NCBI GenBank assembly: GCA_032718475.1
Contig: JAUCBJ010006143.1
Location: 1-64,000, forward strand
DNA length: 64,000 bases
From: Nemertoderma westbladi
Lineage: Eukaryota > Xenacoelomorpha > Nemertodermatida > Nemertodermatidae
Reading direction: 5' to 3'
Numbering within the stretch: position 1 is the stretch's first letter; every line of letters starts with the position of its first letter. The notes beneath the pieces are model-generated. The model had not been told where the DNA came from and did not search any database. It worked only from the letters and a program-made list of their open reading frames with translations. The translations under genes were made by a program, and so were the position numbers. Positions 25,201-35,675 of the stretch are shown piece after piece.

Positions 25201-26179
25201 CCAAAACTCTTGCTGACTCAATTTGATAAAAGAATTTTATTCATTTACATTTGAAACTGTTAAAATTTTATATAAAACATGGATTAATTGTTACTAAACT
25301 ACATAAATTATATTCTTTTCAACAAGAATTTGTATTTAAAAATTACATAGATTTTAATATTAATCAAAGGCATCTAGCACAAAGTTACATTAAACGGCTG
25401 TTGCGAAGCTGCTTAATAACTCGTTATTTGGCAAGTCAATAGAGAGGATACGAGACCGATGTAACTTTCATATCGCAAATAGTAATGATAAATGCGACCA
25501 ATTGGTAAATCGTATTAATCATGAACAATTTATAATATACAATAATACATTATCAGGACATTTATTAGTGAAAGACTCTGTAACTCTCGATAAGCCTATA
25601 TTTATTGGTAGCGCGGTGTTGGACTTGGCTAAATTGGATATGTATGAGCTGTTCTACAATAAATTGCTAAAAGCATTAATTAAAAATAATATTTTAGATA
25701 CTTCCAATTACCCTAAGGATCACCCTCTCTACAGCGATAAAAATAAATCCAGACTCTATTACTGTAAAGACGAACTAGCTTCACGTGAAATTAAACAAGC
25801 AGTATTTTTAAGACCAAAATTATATTCAATTTTGGAATGGAATAACAAAAATATTCGTAGAGCAAAAGGTATTACAAGAGCTGTTGTGGAAACGAATATT
25901 ACACATGAAGAATATTTAAAAGCATATAACTCAAATGAAGAAATAAAAAAAAACATACACGGATTTCAATCTAAATTACATCGTATTTATACCTTAAAGC
26001 AAAATAAATTTGCACTCAGTAGCTTTGATGATAAACTTTATTGGATTAATAAAAATCAATCACTTCCTTGGGGGCACTATAAAACAAACCTCAATAAACC
26101 TATAAAAATATCAAATATACCAATTTATGAAGAACCAAAAGACAATGGTATTGATGATGAATTATCAAATAGTAAATAA
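22222..26179 (+). pseudogene. POLB: Protein-primed family B DNA polymerase, heavily broken
   Basis: Replicative polymerase of the element. Cys/His finger-like motifs open the N-terminus (ICCSFCHMNVTRHNYLRHL, 22222-22480), then the family's N-terminal block (FNTRGSGWRINSLL near 22880). Exonuclease motifs: YFDIECIL (23603), LCGHNSSNYDIH (24027) and YLKLDVCLLADIF (24550). Polymerase motif A is IDFNSLYSG (24841) and motif B is around NNSLFGKS (25415). The KPIFIGSAVLDLAKLDMYE and VFLRPKLYS blocks are present, but the YxDTDS motif C normally between them is missing near 25660-25720. Frameshifts or stops occur near 22505 (~41-base deletion compared with the sister copy), 22645, 23020, 23650, 24009, 24470, 24990, 25140-25250 and 25440. 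It cannot encode an active enzyme. Confidence 0.9.
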
Positions 26180-27212
26180 AAATATAAGTTGTAAGCAGAT
26201 CATTTATGGACTTAATTTAAAAGAATTAAAAAATCAATTAACTGGTAAAATTGTACTCAAACCTAATCAGTTTATATATAAGGTATTTGGTGCAACCATA
26301 TTAATGTTTACACGAAGTGGGGACTTCGCGCAGCACGAAGTTGGCAGAGCCTTAGCGAATTGACACTGTTAGGGGGTAGGTCAATTTATGCAAATAGTCA
26401 CGTTGGCCCTCTAGCGGCAGACTGGAGAACTGCAGATGGATTTGCCTCCTTTGAAAGTCACAGCTAATGGTCTAATACATGTCTGCCAAGTTTCAGCTTA
26501 AACGGATTAAAAGCAAAGAAATGGGAGGGCATTTAATGTTTAGACATGTGGCCCTCTAGCGGGAGACCATTGCACTGATGGTGTCTGAAAGTCTCTCAAA
26601 AATCTCAACTTTTGCTCATATTGATACCTACAAATTTTCAACTTGGCAGCTTTAAATCCGACAAAGTTATTAGCATGTCAAAATCGTAACGACGACGACA
26701 ACGACGACGACAACGACGACGACGACGACAACGACGACGACAACTATTTGCATAAATTGACCCACCCCCTAACAGTGTCAATTCGCTAAGGCTCCGCCAA
26801 CTTCGTGGCTCGCCCCACAAATGGTCGAATAACAATTCTCAGTAGAAAATATAATTTTAATAAAGTGAAAAAGCATATATTCGAAAAAACAAACATTAAT
26901 TTGATTTTTAAATCAATCAATTTGTGTACTTATATTTTTAGTATAGATACCGTAATTTATAGGTTACTTATAAACAATATCGGGTTTTATGTTATATTTG
27001 ATAATGTTAAACTAGAAATTTCATACGACCCTGAAATATTCAATAACTGTAAAATCAGAATAAAAAATAATGTTGTTGTTTGCTGTTTCTACACTGGTAA
27101 ATGTACATTAATGTGTTACCCGTTTAAATTTCATATATATTATCCTATATTCAACAAACTGGTTAATAATTTATTATTGTTTGGTGCGAGGGTTTTTTGT
27201 TGTAAAATATAA
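26154..27212 (+). pseudogene. Small unknown Polinton gene split by a MITE
   Basis: A frame starting at ATG 26154 or 26157, overlapping the end of the polymerase, runs to the MITE at 26314. A compatible frame continues from 26821 to TAA at 27212. The codons on both sides agree in phase if the MITE and one target copy are ignored. The junction region (ATILMF before, ITILSRK after) faintly recalls the strand pattern of TATA-binding-protein folds, but this is only an impression. No close family is recognised. Confidence 0.45.
26314..26816. mobile_element. MITE, family with (CGA)n core, copy A
   Basis: About 80-bp inverted ends sharing ACGAAGTTGGC and GAATTGACACTGTTAGGGGGT, with an internal CGACGACAACGACGACGA run near 26687-26740. 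Almost identical to 47583-48112. Flanks ACAC/ACAA suggest a short, imperfect target duplication. No coding capacity. The superfamily is not assigned. Confidence 0.88.
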
Positions 27213-27917
27213 TTAGTGCGAGTGAAATTTATTGTTGTTGTTGCTGTTTGGTGGTGGAGATTTTTACTGTAAAATATATATATTAAATTGGCAGGAAAAA
27301 ATTTTTTATGAATATTTTATTTAAAATCAACAACTAGTTTGAGAGGAAATTAACTAACTAACTTTAGTAGAGTAATTTCTTGTAACACACAAGTAGGCAT
27401 AGTATACTCAGGGGCCATAGCTAGCTAGCTAGCTAACTAAGCATTGTTGCTCACGAGTGAGCTACAATAGCGCATCTGTTACTTATGAGTGTGCGTGTGT
27501 GCAGCAGCCAACGCTAAGCTCAGCGAGAAAAGATTAGGGCTATGTGCTGGTATTCATAGTCAAAGACGAGGTCATCCTATCTGTTACTAGTCTGTATACC
27601 GGTACATATTATTAAAACATCGGCTATGCATCTACCTACATTCAGAATAGAACAATGAACAGTGCATATATCGCTAATCCGCATGGGAAAGGTTTATGTT
27701 CTACATTTTGTTAACTATGTGAATTTTGTAATGTAAACATCTGCGACCCACTACAAAAATATATATAAACTCAATTTTCAAACAATGAACTATAATTTTG
27801 TTAACCAAAATAAGAAAAAAATAAAAATACCGGTATACTGTATCCACCCTGTCTGTTACCCTTAGACTATATATATATATAAACCTAAACTAACCTGAGA
27901 CAGCAAGAAGATGACTT

Positions 27918-28250
27918 TTGCTTATTAACAACCGTTCGTTGAAAAGCAACATAAAGTTTGATTTCGAGAGCGAGGATACTTTTGTATCATCATCAAACGT
28001 ATCTGATTTGGAAATCAGATACAATAATAAAAAATTTGAAATCGGATTTACCAATATCATCAATCACAAACATGGAGTAACAAAGTTAGAGACTACGAAA
28101 AACTTTACTTTGAATATAAGAATAAATCCTGGATCAGAAGAAGAAGAAGAAGTTACCGGTAATCAAAACAAATTAATACCAGCAACTCTACAAGAGAATT
28201 GGAAAACAGAGACCGCCGCAACTATACCAGAACCGGCAGAGACTATTTAG
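27918..28250 (+). CDS. Possible small hypothetical ORF
   Basis: A 110-codon open stretch, polar and acidic, with an EEEEE run and no recognised motif. It starts with a non-AUG-type codon (TTG) and sits in a non-coding region, so it may be chance. Confidence 0.2.
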   Translation: MLINNRSLKSNIKFDFESEDTFVSSSNVSDLEIRYNNKKFEIGFTNIINHKHGVTKLETTKNFTLNIRINPGSEEEEEVTGNQNKLIPATLQENWKTETAATIPEPAETI

Positions 28251-28494
28251 AAAGAAATTAAACTTGCAATGCCTACCTGTAATAATAATAGGCCTAATCA
28301 TCAACATTTTTCATAGTTGGATACTGGTATCTAACTAGTACACCTGTACACCTGTACACTCATACTCATTTCTGCATTTATAAAGTAGGCCTAAATGTTA
28401 CCAGTCTGTGTATGTCTATATTAATATGTAATTTAATTTAAAAAGCGGACACATAAATAAATAAATAAACTAACTAACTATGTTTTATATAGTC

Positions 28495-28865
28495 CCGTCA
28501 ACATAGATTGAATGTTAGTAACAGAGAATGTGGTGGATTTTATATAGGCTTAGTTAGGTATACTGCGAGCCACACCTATTGTATCCGAGTGGAGCCTTTA
28601 TATGACTGGTTGAATGAAGGGGTTCCTGACTGTGTGTTCTAAAGGTTAACGGTATAGCATACAACATACTGTCATAAAGTGAATGTTGAAAGTTAGTAAC
28701 AGAGGGTGCGAGGGGATTTTATAGGCCCAATAGCGCTACCGGTACCTAACCATGCCTATTGTGTGTGTGAGCTAGTCATTAGGCCTATATGCCTAACCGA
28801 ATGAAAGTGTACCTTACCTATCCGCGAGTACTAAAGGTTAACCGTAAACCATATTGGGTCAACAT
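28495..28865. repeat. Diverged tandem duplication of ~190 bp
   Basis: Both units contain GAATGTT...AGTTAGTAACAGAG, a GGATTTTATA...AGG block, CCTATTGT and CTAAAGGTTAAC. Units start near 28495 and 28686. Confidence 0.65.
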
Positions 28866-29419
28866 TCGAAAAAGGGCCCCGCATAAAGTTAACTATAGCT
28901 GTATAGGCTTACCTATGCGACAGTAGTAGCCCGCAGTAATGTAGATTAGACCAATTAAAGTTGTAAACAGAAAATTGGAAGCATTCAAGTGTAATTGTGT
29001 AATCCTTAAATCAAAGAAACCGGTATGCCCTTGCTCTATCCTCAAGTACCGGTATACAGTTACAAAAGTGCTATAGGGCCGCCGGTACCAGTAGGCCTAT
29101 TGTTAGGAGGGCCTCTCTAATGCGGCATTCACGAACCCTCCATGTTGAGTTAATTTAATTTTATTATTTAGTAAGTAACGCTAAAGCGTTGTGGTTGCTG
29201 TCAGTCTAGAAGGGTGCCATTCTGCCATTCTATATGTCTGTATGTGTAAAGTCAGCTAGCTACTGGTAGTTAAACTCTGATACAACAACGGGCTACCGGT
29301 AGGTGTGGTGTGTTTGTGAGTGTAAACAGCGATATAAAAAAAGATTTTAATGTTTTTATTATTTTTATTGACATTAAAACAAATATATTATCCCATCACA
29401 TTACATGCTTAGAGTAAAC

Positions 29420-30023
29420 CTACTGTAAGAGTACATCTTCCACCGCAGTTATTTCTTTCTGTTTATCATCATCATCAGTCACAGTTAAACGCTTTCTCAC
29501 GAAAAAGCGTTTCATCACATACCCACCGACGCGTTTTGCTGAGCAGTACCGCAGACAGTTATCCCTTGTGTTTAAGTGGAACGCACATTTATTTTCTACT
29601 GTAGTAAATTGATCGTGGAAACGACAAGGGGTTAAATAATCGTGATATCGCTCATATATTCCCAATTTCTCCATCGAATTTGGTGCGAGAACATCAAGTT
29701 GGGTGTTTAATATTGCCTGCTTCATCAACCCAAATACATATATTTTTTTTATATTTTAAATGTCTCTTCATGTATTTTTTAAAGTCCTCTTGCGAAATGT
29801 CACCGTAGTCCCAGGGTAAATGAGAAGTCATGTCCCGTAAATTGTTTACGTGGGCTACATCTAATGCTGATAATTTAATATTAGGGGGGCCTTTAATTAA
29901 AAACGTCTTTACATTAGTTTTGGTGTAATTAGAATCGAATATAGCAAATTCTTTAAATACTACTTGATACTCTTTATTGTCTATCGTATAGTATTGAAAA
30001 TCAACAAAAATAATATTATCCAT
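29420..30023 (-). pseudogene. Nuclease-like Polinton ORF, frameshifted
   Basis: The N-terminal half (30023-29694) starts MDNIIFVDFQYYTIDNKEY. The C-terminal half (29728-29420) is in another frame and the switch falls at an A-tract (29735-29750). Features recalling a transposon/virus-associated RNase H-like family are the early VDFQ acidic position, the LPWDYGD block and a C-terminal CRFHDQF...CAFH cysteine-histidine cluster. I have not been able to confirm this, and the role is inferred only. It is the last gene of the leftward-transcribed block. Confidence 0.5.
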
Positions 30024-30054
30024 TTTATCTGATAAACAAAAGTTAAATGATTAA

Positions 30055-30507
30055 TTACAACGTTTGTTGGTTTAATTTATAATAATTAACAAGCCATTTA
30101 TATAATATTATTTCATTTATTTCCACATTATTTGTAAACGCACTCATTGGATAGATTGTGTGAATACGATTTACCAAATAATAAAGACAGTATAGACCGC
30201 ATGTCGTTCGTCTAGGGTCTTGAAATTGTTTGCGTGTAGTACGCCACCTCGCTGAATTTTTCTCAAGCCATTTTTCGATACATCTGTTTGGATATTTTGG
30301 TCCAAACGAGTCAAATACTTCGGCTTCATTATCTCGTATATATATTGCGATCCAATGAATCCCAGGAAGATGCTCTTTATCGGTATTTCCTATTAACCCA
30401 TAATCTCTCCGCTTATTATTATCTAATTTAGGTAATTTGTTAGCTGGAAACGCTCCCAAATAGTGACCACCCACTGGAAACATATCAAGGTCCTCTGTAG
30501 ATAACAT
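30055..30507 (-). CDS. PRO: Adenain-like (Ulp1-fold) cysteine protease
   Basis: An intact 150-codon frame. The catalytic arrangement is visible: His in GIHWIAIYI (about residue 50), acidic VFDSFGP (about 65), then Gln in KQFQDPRRTTCGLYCLYYL with the nucleophile Cys (about residue 101). This is the order of adenovirus-type maturation proteases, which in Polintons are expected to process capsid precursors. The N-terminal LSTEDLDMFPVGGHYLGAFPANKLP is also typical. ATG lies three bases after the capsid gene stop, indicating tight packing. It is one of the few genes here without a break. Confidence 0.9.
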   Translation of the reverse strand: MLSTEDLDMFPVGGHYLGAFPANKLPKLDNNKRRDYGLIGNTDKEHLPGIHWIAIYIRDNEAEVFDSFGPKYPNRCIEKWLEKNSARWRTTRKQFQDPRRTTCGLYCLYYLVNRIHTIYPMSAFTNNVEINEIILYKWLVNYYKLNQQTL

Positions 30508-30509
30508 AC

Positions 30510-30990
30510 TTAATCGATATGTATTTCTTTCCTGCTATTTGAACTTAATGATTGATCATAAATATTAAAAACGATTACATTTATGGTCTCAACCAACGGT
30601 TCGGCAAATCTTAATTTTAATTGTCCGTTAGTATATATCGATGGCTGCGGATCTCTAACATAGCCGTCAGCTGTTAGGTCCCAGGATAGGAGGGGGCAAT
30701 TACCTAAGTAGGTTTCATGGTCTATATTATTACCCCCATAACTGTTAATATATGTATAAATGTTTTTCATTAATTGAGTATACTCAAAAATATATGTTCC
30801 ATCTGTAAAATTAGGCTCGTATATTACACCACCTACTGGAAGACCATCTACAATCAGTTCCGCGCGTCTAAGATTAAAATGTTCAAATTTCAAGGGGTTA
30901 CTAATTAATTCTCCCGAATAAGCGTTATTTGTTATAAAACCAATAATAACTAATTTGGGTTTTTTACCATTAAATGTGGCTGGCCACGAG
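30510..30990 (-). pseudogene. MCP: Major capsid protein, C-terminal part (split gene)
   Basis: C-terminal half of the double jelly-roll major capsid protein. Typical blocks are PKLVIIGFITNNAYSG, NPLKFEHFNLRRAELIVDG, LPVGGVIYEPNF and LLSWDLTADG. The frame is open a little upstream (to 31100), but recognisable homology starts only after the inserted inverted repeat ending near 30975. The N-terminal half is at 33476-34311. The split makes this copy non-functional. Confidence 0.82.
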
Positions 30991-32311
30991 AAAAGGGACC
31001 TTATGTCACCGGAGGTCGATTTTGAGTTATTAGGCCTATGAGATGCAGAATTTTCCAGAGATTCTAACAAATAAAACGGTGTGTCAATATCTATTTCCAA
31101 TAAAAAGTTATAGCGATTTATGTGAAGGTGAAACGGGTAGTTTTAATTTTATTAATAGCGGTTATAATAAGCGATTATAAAAAAAAATGGAAAATATTAA
31201 TAATATCATAGCAATTCTTACTATATAATTAGGCAGCTCAATGTTATTCGGCTTTTTATACAACTTTTAACACTTTGAAACTATTAATATTGTTCATGAA
31301 CTATTTTAAAAAATTTTTTGCACAATTTTCAAAAAAAAACATGTCACCGAAAAAATTTTTTTTTTTTAATTTGATATTTTTTCAAAAAGATAAATATTTT
31401 TAACAAAATTTAAAATTATTTGTATTTTGAATTCTTTATTGGGATTACAAAATTTAAGAACTAACAAAGATAAATTAAGAAAATGACAGCCATATTGCAT
31501 TTAAAAAATAACTGTAAGCCTACAGTACCTACATACTACAGTAGTACAGTAACGCTTTCAAATAACGTCCTATTGGATCCTAATAGGATCCTAATAGGAA
31601 ATAAATAACCTTTAGGAAATCACTTGGAATTTGCCTAATGTAAGTCTACCTAGAGCGGCTAAATATCAAAGCTTAGAAGTATCTGTCAATCAACCTCCCG
31701 GGATAGCTGAAAGTAGTAGTAGCTTTGTCTAGTGGTTGAGTTGTATTTCCCTTCCCCTGACTTATCTTACAACAACGATACTCCCCATAGGCTAATGTTA
31801 AATATGCAAAGTACACACTACTGGCTTTAACTCAACATCTGGACATATTAACTACCATACAGTAAAGGTATCGCCGCTTGTGTAAAATAGGCCCGCCAAC
31901 ACGTTGAGTGAGCCTCAACAAGTAGTTGGGCTGCTAAAGCGTAATCTGATTGTATTCGGACGTCAAATTTTTAAAAATTTTATTTAAATTATTGTGTGAA
32001 CTTTTTAGATCTGGCGATTTTACCATTTCCATGGTATAATAAATATAATTTATAATTAATATTTATATCAATATGCCAAGATGTTAAGTTTGTTACAAAC
32101 CACTAAACTCCGTTAATTCCTGTAGGATGTTATGTCATTTACTTTTCGTAGCGGTTGCGATACGGATTGTGACATGTTGCGGAATCTGGTTGGAGAGTGT
32201 AATGTGCTCTGTGGGTGTTATGTTTAAATACGGAACTTGTGTGTTTCAGTAAAATATAGCATTCAATATTACAGTTTATCTTCAATATTACAGTTTATCT
32301 ATGTCGGGAAG

Positions 32312-32345
<34 letters not shown>

Positions 32346-33475
32346 CTATAGTCCCTAGCCCTCCTTGGGGACTAATCAATGACTTACTATTGGCCGAACG
32401 GATATTTAACTACACAATGAGATACAGAGAGTTAGGCAGTAAGTGGGCTGCTAATAATTAATAGCCCATATTTATTTTTAAGACTATAATAATAATTTAA
32501 CACCCAATTATCTACCCCTGTACACCTCTTACAGCAAGCAGTGTTTGTCTAGTCAATGTAATGTCAATGTGTATAGGAAATAACAATTTCCCGTGGATAA
32601 CATACATTTATTTAGTCGCCCAGTTTTAGCCCCTGTCTAATTATTAATTAAACTAATATATGAAAATAAACTAATATTTATTCTATTAATAATTACACAA
32701 ACATTATTTTTTACTCTTTATTACTTAAAATATGTTTAATAGTAATAAATACAGTGTGTGGTCCTACATTTATTTGTAAGTTCAATACAATTTTAAATTA
32801 TTCCAAAGCCCACCAGCCCACGGACATTAACTACGTGCGGATGTGTGTGGATTTCATCTATTAGAGTTTATATTTTAAATATTATTTACGTCAGAGGCTG
32901 GCAATACAAGGTACAGTAGGAGGAGTGTAATCTTCCATCCTTAATGATTGACAGGATAGAGAAGAAGTAGACCAGCACAAGCATAGTCTGATTCACTCCA
33001 CCTTCCAGACATCAAAGTAAGCGCCGATTTCCAAGTAAATTCCTAATGAAATCCAAGTCAAATCCTAAGTGCCTCCAAGTCTGGAATTTGGGCTAAATTT
33101 CATTTCCAATTAAATCCTAACTCCAATAGTAGTGAATCAGTGACTTGGATTCTATTAGGATCCTATTAGGAACCAATACGACGTTATTTGAAAGCGGTAC
33201 TGTACAATTACAATTTATTACAGTTCTAAATTCAGACATGAAAACCCTAAGACAGTGGGATATAGAATACTGCAACATCTTATATTGCTTCCTGTAATTA
33301 GTTATTTCCTAGGTATATTGAATATCAGAACCAATTTGAATTTCCCTCATCGTTTTATACATTTCTAAATTGATAATCCAATTAAATTTGTTCAAAAATA
33401 GAGGGAAACTTTAAACGCGATTATCTCAGAACCAGGTTTTGCAACATAAGGTCCCTTTTCTCGTGGCCAGCCACA
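30975..33475. mobile_element. Insertion splitting the capsid gene, flanked by 32-bp inverted copies
   Basis: The 32 bases at 30975-31006 (TGTGGCTGGCCACGAGAAAA...) recur as exact inverse at 33444-33475. Between them lies ~2.4 kb of non-coding AT-rich DNA. A second inverted pair is inside: about 31546-31600 and 33150-33206, sharing GCTTTCAAATAACGT and TCCTAATAGGATCCTAATAG. It also contains a 31-base G run (32315-32345). It is probably one or two nested non-autonomous DNA elements; which bases are element and which are host capsid sequence cannot be settled by eye. Confidence 0.6.
32315..32345 (+). repeat. Poly-G run of 31 bases
   Basis: Uninterrupted G tract, preceded by a direct duplication of CAATATTACAGTTTATCT (32266 and 32284). 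It is potentially quadruplex-forming or an assembly-sensitive homopolymer. Confidence 0.9.
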
Positions 33476-34311
33476 AATATGTTTGTTTGAGTGTAATTTG
33501 TGGTTTGTGCTGGAATAGTAAATGTTGTCACCTCCTTTTTTTGGAATTGATATTTAATATCGTAACTCTCTAAACCTTTTAGGTGACTGCTTTCTATTAC
33601 TGGATTAACCTCCATTCTAGGGATTAGGATCTTTACTTCATCTAATTCTAGCCGAAGATTTGTCACAGCGTTTGCGTTTGGAGTGATTTTAAAAATAAAC
33701 GAATTTGATACTTTTCTAAAATGCATTCTTAAATCATACCCAGGTTGTATTATTTTACTTTCAGTATCAAAATCAATCGTCAATCCGCTTACAAATTGCA
33801 TTTGTTTACTAAAGGCATCGCCAATAGGATGCGCGCCGGGATTATTTTCATTTCCGTGTTCGGATAAAGGCTGACGAAAGCCGCCAGCCCCCAGTAACCC
33901 ATTTTTATCCTCGTAATTGGTAAATAATAAATTGGATAAGTACGACTTGTAGAAATAATTGTTATTGCTATTTTCAACCTGCTTCTCATTAAGGTCTATT
34001 TTAATATCACTCCACATAGTCCCAGAATGGTAATTCAGCATATATATATGGGAGTTTTCAAGTCGTCTATCCCATCGTACAGTACATTTTGTAATTAATA
34101 ACGCATCTTGCAGTTTTGTATAGAATTCATTGGATCTTGGTACAAGGAACGTGACCTCCCTAGATTCACTTCGGAGATTAGATACGGGGTAAATTGTTTC
34201 ATAATGCTTTGCTTTAAATTCAGTCTGTATTGGCTGTGTAGAAAATAAATCTAATTCCTTAGTAATTGACATTATTAATAAATACTTTTTTCGCAGTGTT
34301 TCAGTTTGCAT
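33476..34311 (-). pseudogene. MCP: Major capsid protein, N-terminal part (split gene)
   Basis: N-terminal half of the double jelly-roll capsid protein. It shows ELDLFSTQPIQTEF near the start, FLVPRSNEFYTKLQDALL, and a central LGAGGFRQPLSEHGNENN region, matching the capsid family often annotated in animals as F54H12.2-like. ATG at 34311 overlaps the end of the upstream gene by 11 bases; a second ATG (MSITKELDLF) is an alternative start. The frame runs into the inserted inverted repeat and stops at 33421. Neighbours are core-like and minor-capsid genes, as expected for an assembly module. Confidence 0.85.
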
Positions 34312-34840
34312 TTTTTATTTTTCTATTTTTACTACGACGATGAGGTATGTTCATAGACATTGGTCTAGTTGGTCGCTTTAAATCTCTATAAACTTTTTCT
34401 ACAACCGACCTTGTTGATGGTTTCATTTTATTTAATGCTTTATTAATAACCGTATTAGCCTGCTGATGTAAGACCCGCTTACCTATTGGTATTACGTGTT
34501 GTCTCATAAATTTTGTGGTAAATGGTAAAGCTTTTTGTAAAACTTTTTTTGCTAATGGCTTACCAAATTTTTTCAATGTAGATAAAGCGTCTGTAAATAT
34601 ACCTTCCCCGTGTTGATTTGTCCTCATACCTCTACGATAACGTTGAAATCGACGTTGTTTTAAGTTTGGACCAAATGCACCAATTTGTTGACCGTAAGGG
34701 TCAATATATGAACCACCACGAAAAACAGGGACTTGCGTCGAACCTCTGGTACTTCTTCCACCTTTAAAAACAGCAAGATTAGAGTCTGCACCACCCCCAT
34801 ATTGAGGTTTACTGTATCTTTGAATTAAATCGGAATCCAT
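34301..34840 (-). CDS. Basic Gly-rich virion/core-like protein
   Basis: An intact 179-codon frame. The N-terminus contains YGGGADSNLAVFKGG and VPVFRGG; the rest is highly basic (LKQRRFQRYRRGMR; C-terminal HRRSKNRKIKN) with a helical middle (KKFGKPLAKKVLQKALPF). This type of small basic Gly-rich protein is common next to capsid genes in Polintons and resembles DNA-condensing or membrane-active adenoviral minor proteins; that role is inferred. Its ATG follows the upstream stop almost immediately. Confidence 0.7.
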   Translation of the reverse strand: MDSDLIQRYSKPQYGGGADSNLAVFKGGRSTRGSTQVPVFRGGSYIDPYGQQIGAFGPNLKQRRFQRYRRGMRTNQHGEGIFTDALSTLKKFGKPLAKKVLQKALPFTTKFMRQHVIPIGKRVLHQQANTVINKALNKMKPSTRSVVEKVYRDLKRPTRPMSMNIPHRRSKNRKIKNAN

Positions 34841-34841
34841 T

Positions 34842-35675
34842 TTAATTTATTTTTTTAAAGTGTAATGTAATAGATGTTGTCCCGTATTCAAAATTTAAAT
34901 CTTTTCCTTCTTTGTCTGTTATTTCAATATGAATGTATGTTATCTTATATGATTTTTTTACAGGGATATAATGAATTGTATCCTTGGCAAATTCTTTATT
35001 TATTACACTACCATATTTCACGTCATCAGGTATCGCCACGCGACGAAGTAAAGCTAAGCCAAAATCATTAATATATTCATTTTCAATTATATTAGTAGTC
35101 ACGTACATGTTCGATTTAGGTTCTGGAATAGAGTTGGGTGGTTGAGGACATAAAAATACCATCTGGTAAGTTTTTTCTTCATTTCCTATAATCTTTATTA
35201 AATAACCCTTTATGTTATTTTTCGTCTTCAAAATAATTTTAAAATTTGGATTTAAATTCGCACCGAGATTATTTTCAGTAATTCCAAAATAATAGGCTAA
35301 TTGTTGACCTATAAATAACTCTCGTACAGTTTTCCCTAAAATAAATTGCAATCTATTTTGCTGAGTATTTTCAACTATTTGTAATTTATCTTTCAGCGTG
35401 CCGGTGTTAAAATAATCTATAATGTCATTGATACTGTAGAACAAGCCGGATGGAAGTGTATCCTCAAAAATTTTTTTCCCTTTTTTTAATAAAATAACAT
35501 TCTCTACATTGTTATACATGGACGGTAACGTGGCTAAGTAAAATATACTTTTTATACCTACCACCCAGTTTTTGTTTGGATTTTTAGGTAAGGCACCATG
35601 AAAATTTATCTGATAATTACTGGCGGGGAAAATCAACTGGACAGGAGTTACTTGGTAGCCTAACATAGAATTCAT
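34842..35675 (-). CDS. Minor capsid (penton-like) protein paralogue A
   Basis: An intact 277-codon frame. Its C-terminal block has MYVTTNIIENEYINDFG, LLRRVAIP, HYIPVKKSYKITYIHIEI and a final FEYGTTSITLHFKK, the pattern of Polinton single jelly-roll minor capsid proteins. The same block order occurs in the adjacent gene (YTDIIESSFVGDALAPLLR...YYPLLNKKLKTILITLRD...VITLKL), so the two are tandem paralogues. The start ATG overlaps the upstream stop as ATGA (35672-35675), suggesting coupled expression. Confidence 0.72.
   Translation of the reverse strand: MNSMLGYQVTPVQLIFPASNYQINFHGALPKNPNKNWVVGIKSIFYLATLPSMYNNVENVILLKKGKKIFEDTLPSGLFYSINDIIDYFNTGTLKDKLQIVENTQQNRLQFILGKTVRELFIGQQLAYYFGITENNLGANLNPNFKIILKTKNNIKGYLIKIIGNEEKTYQMVFLCPQPPNSIPEPKSNMYVTTNIIENEYINDFGLALLRRVAIPDDVKYGSVINKEFAKDTIHYIPVKKSYKITYIHIEITDKEGKDLNFEYGTTSITLHFKKIN

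Larger units (their letters stand above)
27213..29419. other. Polinton central non-coding region between convergent gene blocks
   Basis: AT-rich with many TACCGGTA and AGGCCTA words, AAATAAATAAATAAAC and CTAGCTAGCTAGCTAA runs. A diverged ~190-bp tandem duplication lies at 28495-28865. Only one open stretch of note (27918-28250, listed separately). This 2.2-kb gap is large for a Polinton and may include undetected insertions. Confidence 0.55.

Noticed and set aside
26638-26835. Arg-rich open stretches on the - strand in both MITE copies (also 47907-48116)
   Set aside because: They are translations of the (CGA)n core.
32237-32461. 74-codon open stretch encoding a poly-Gly run
   Set aside because: It is produced by the 31-base G tract in a non-coding insertion.
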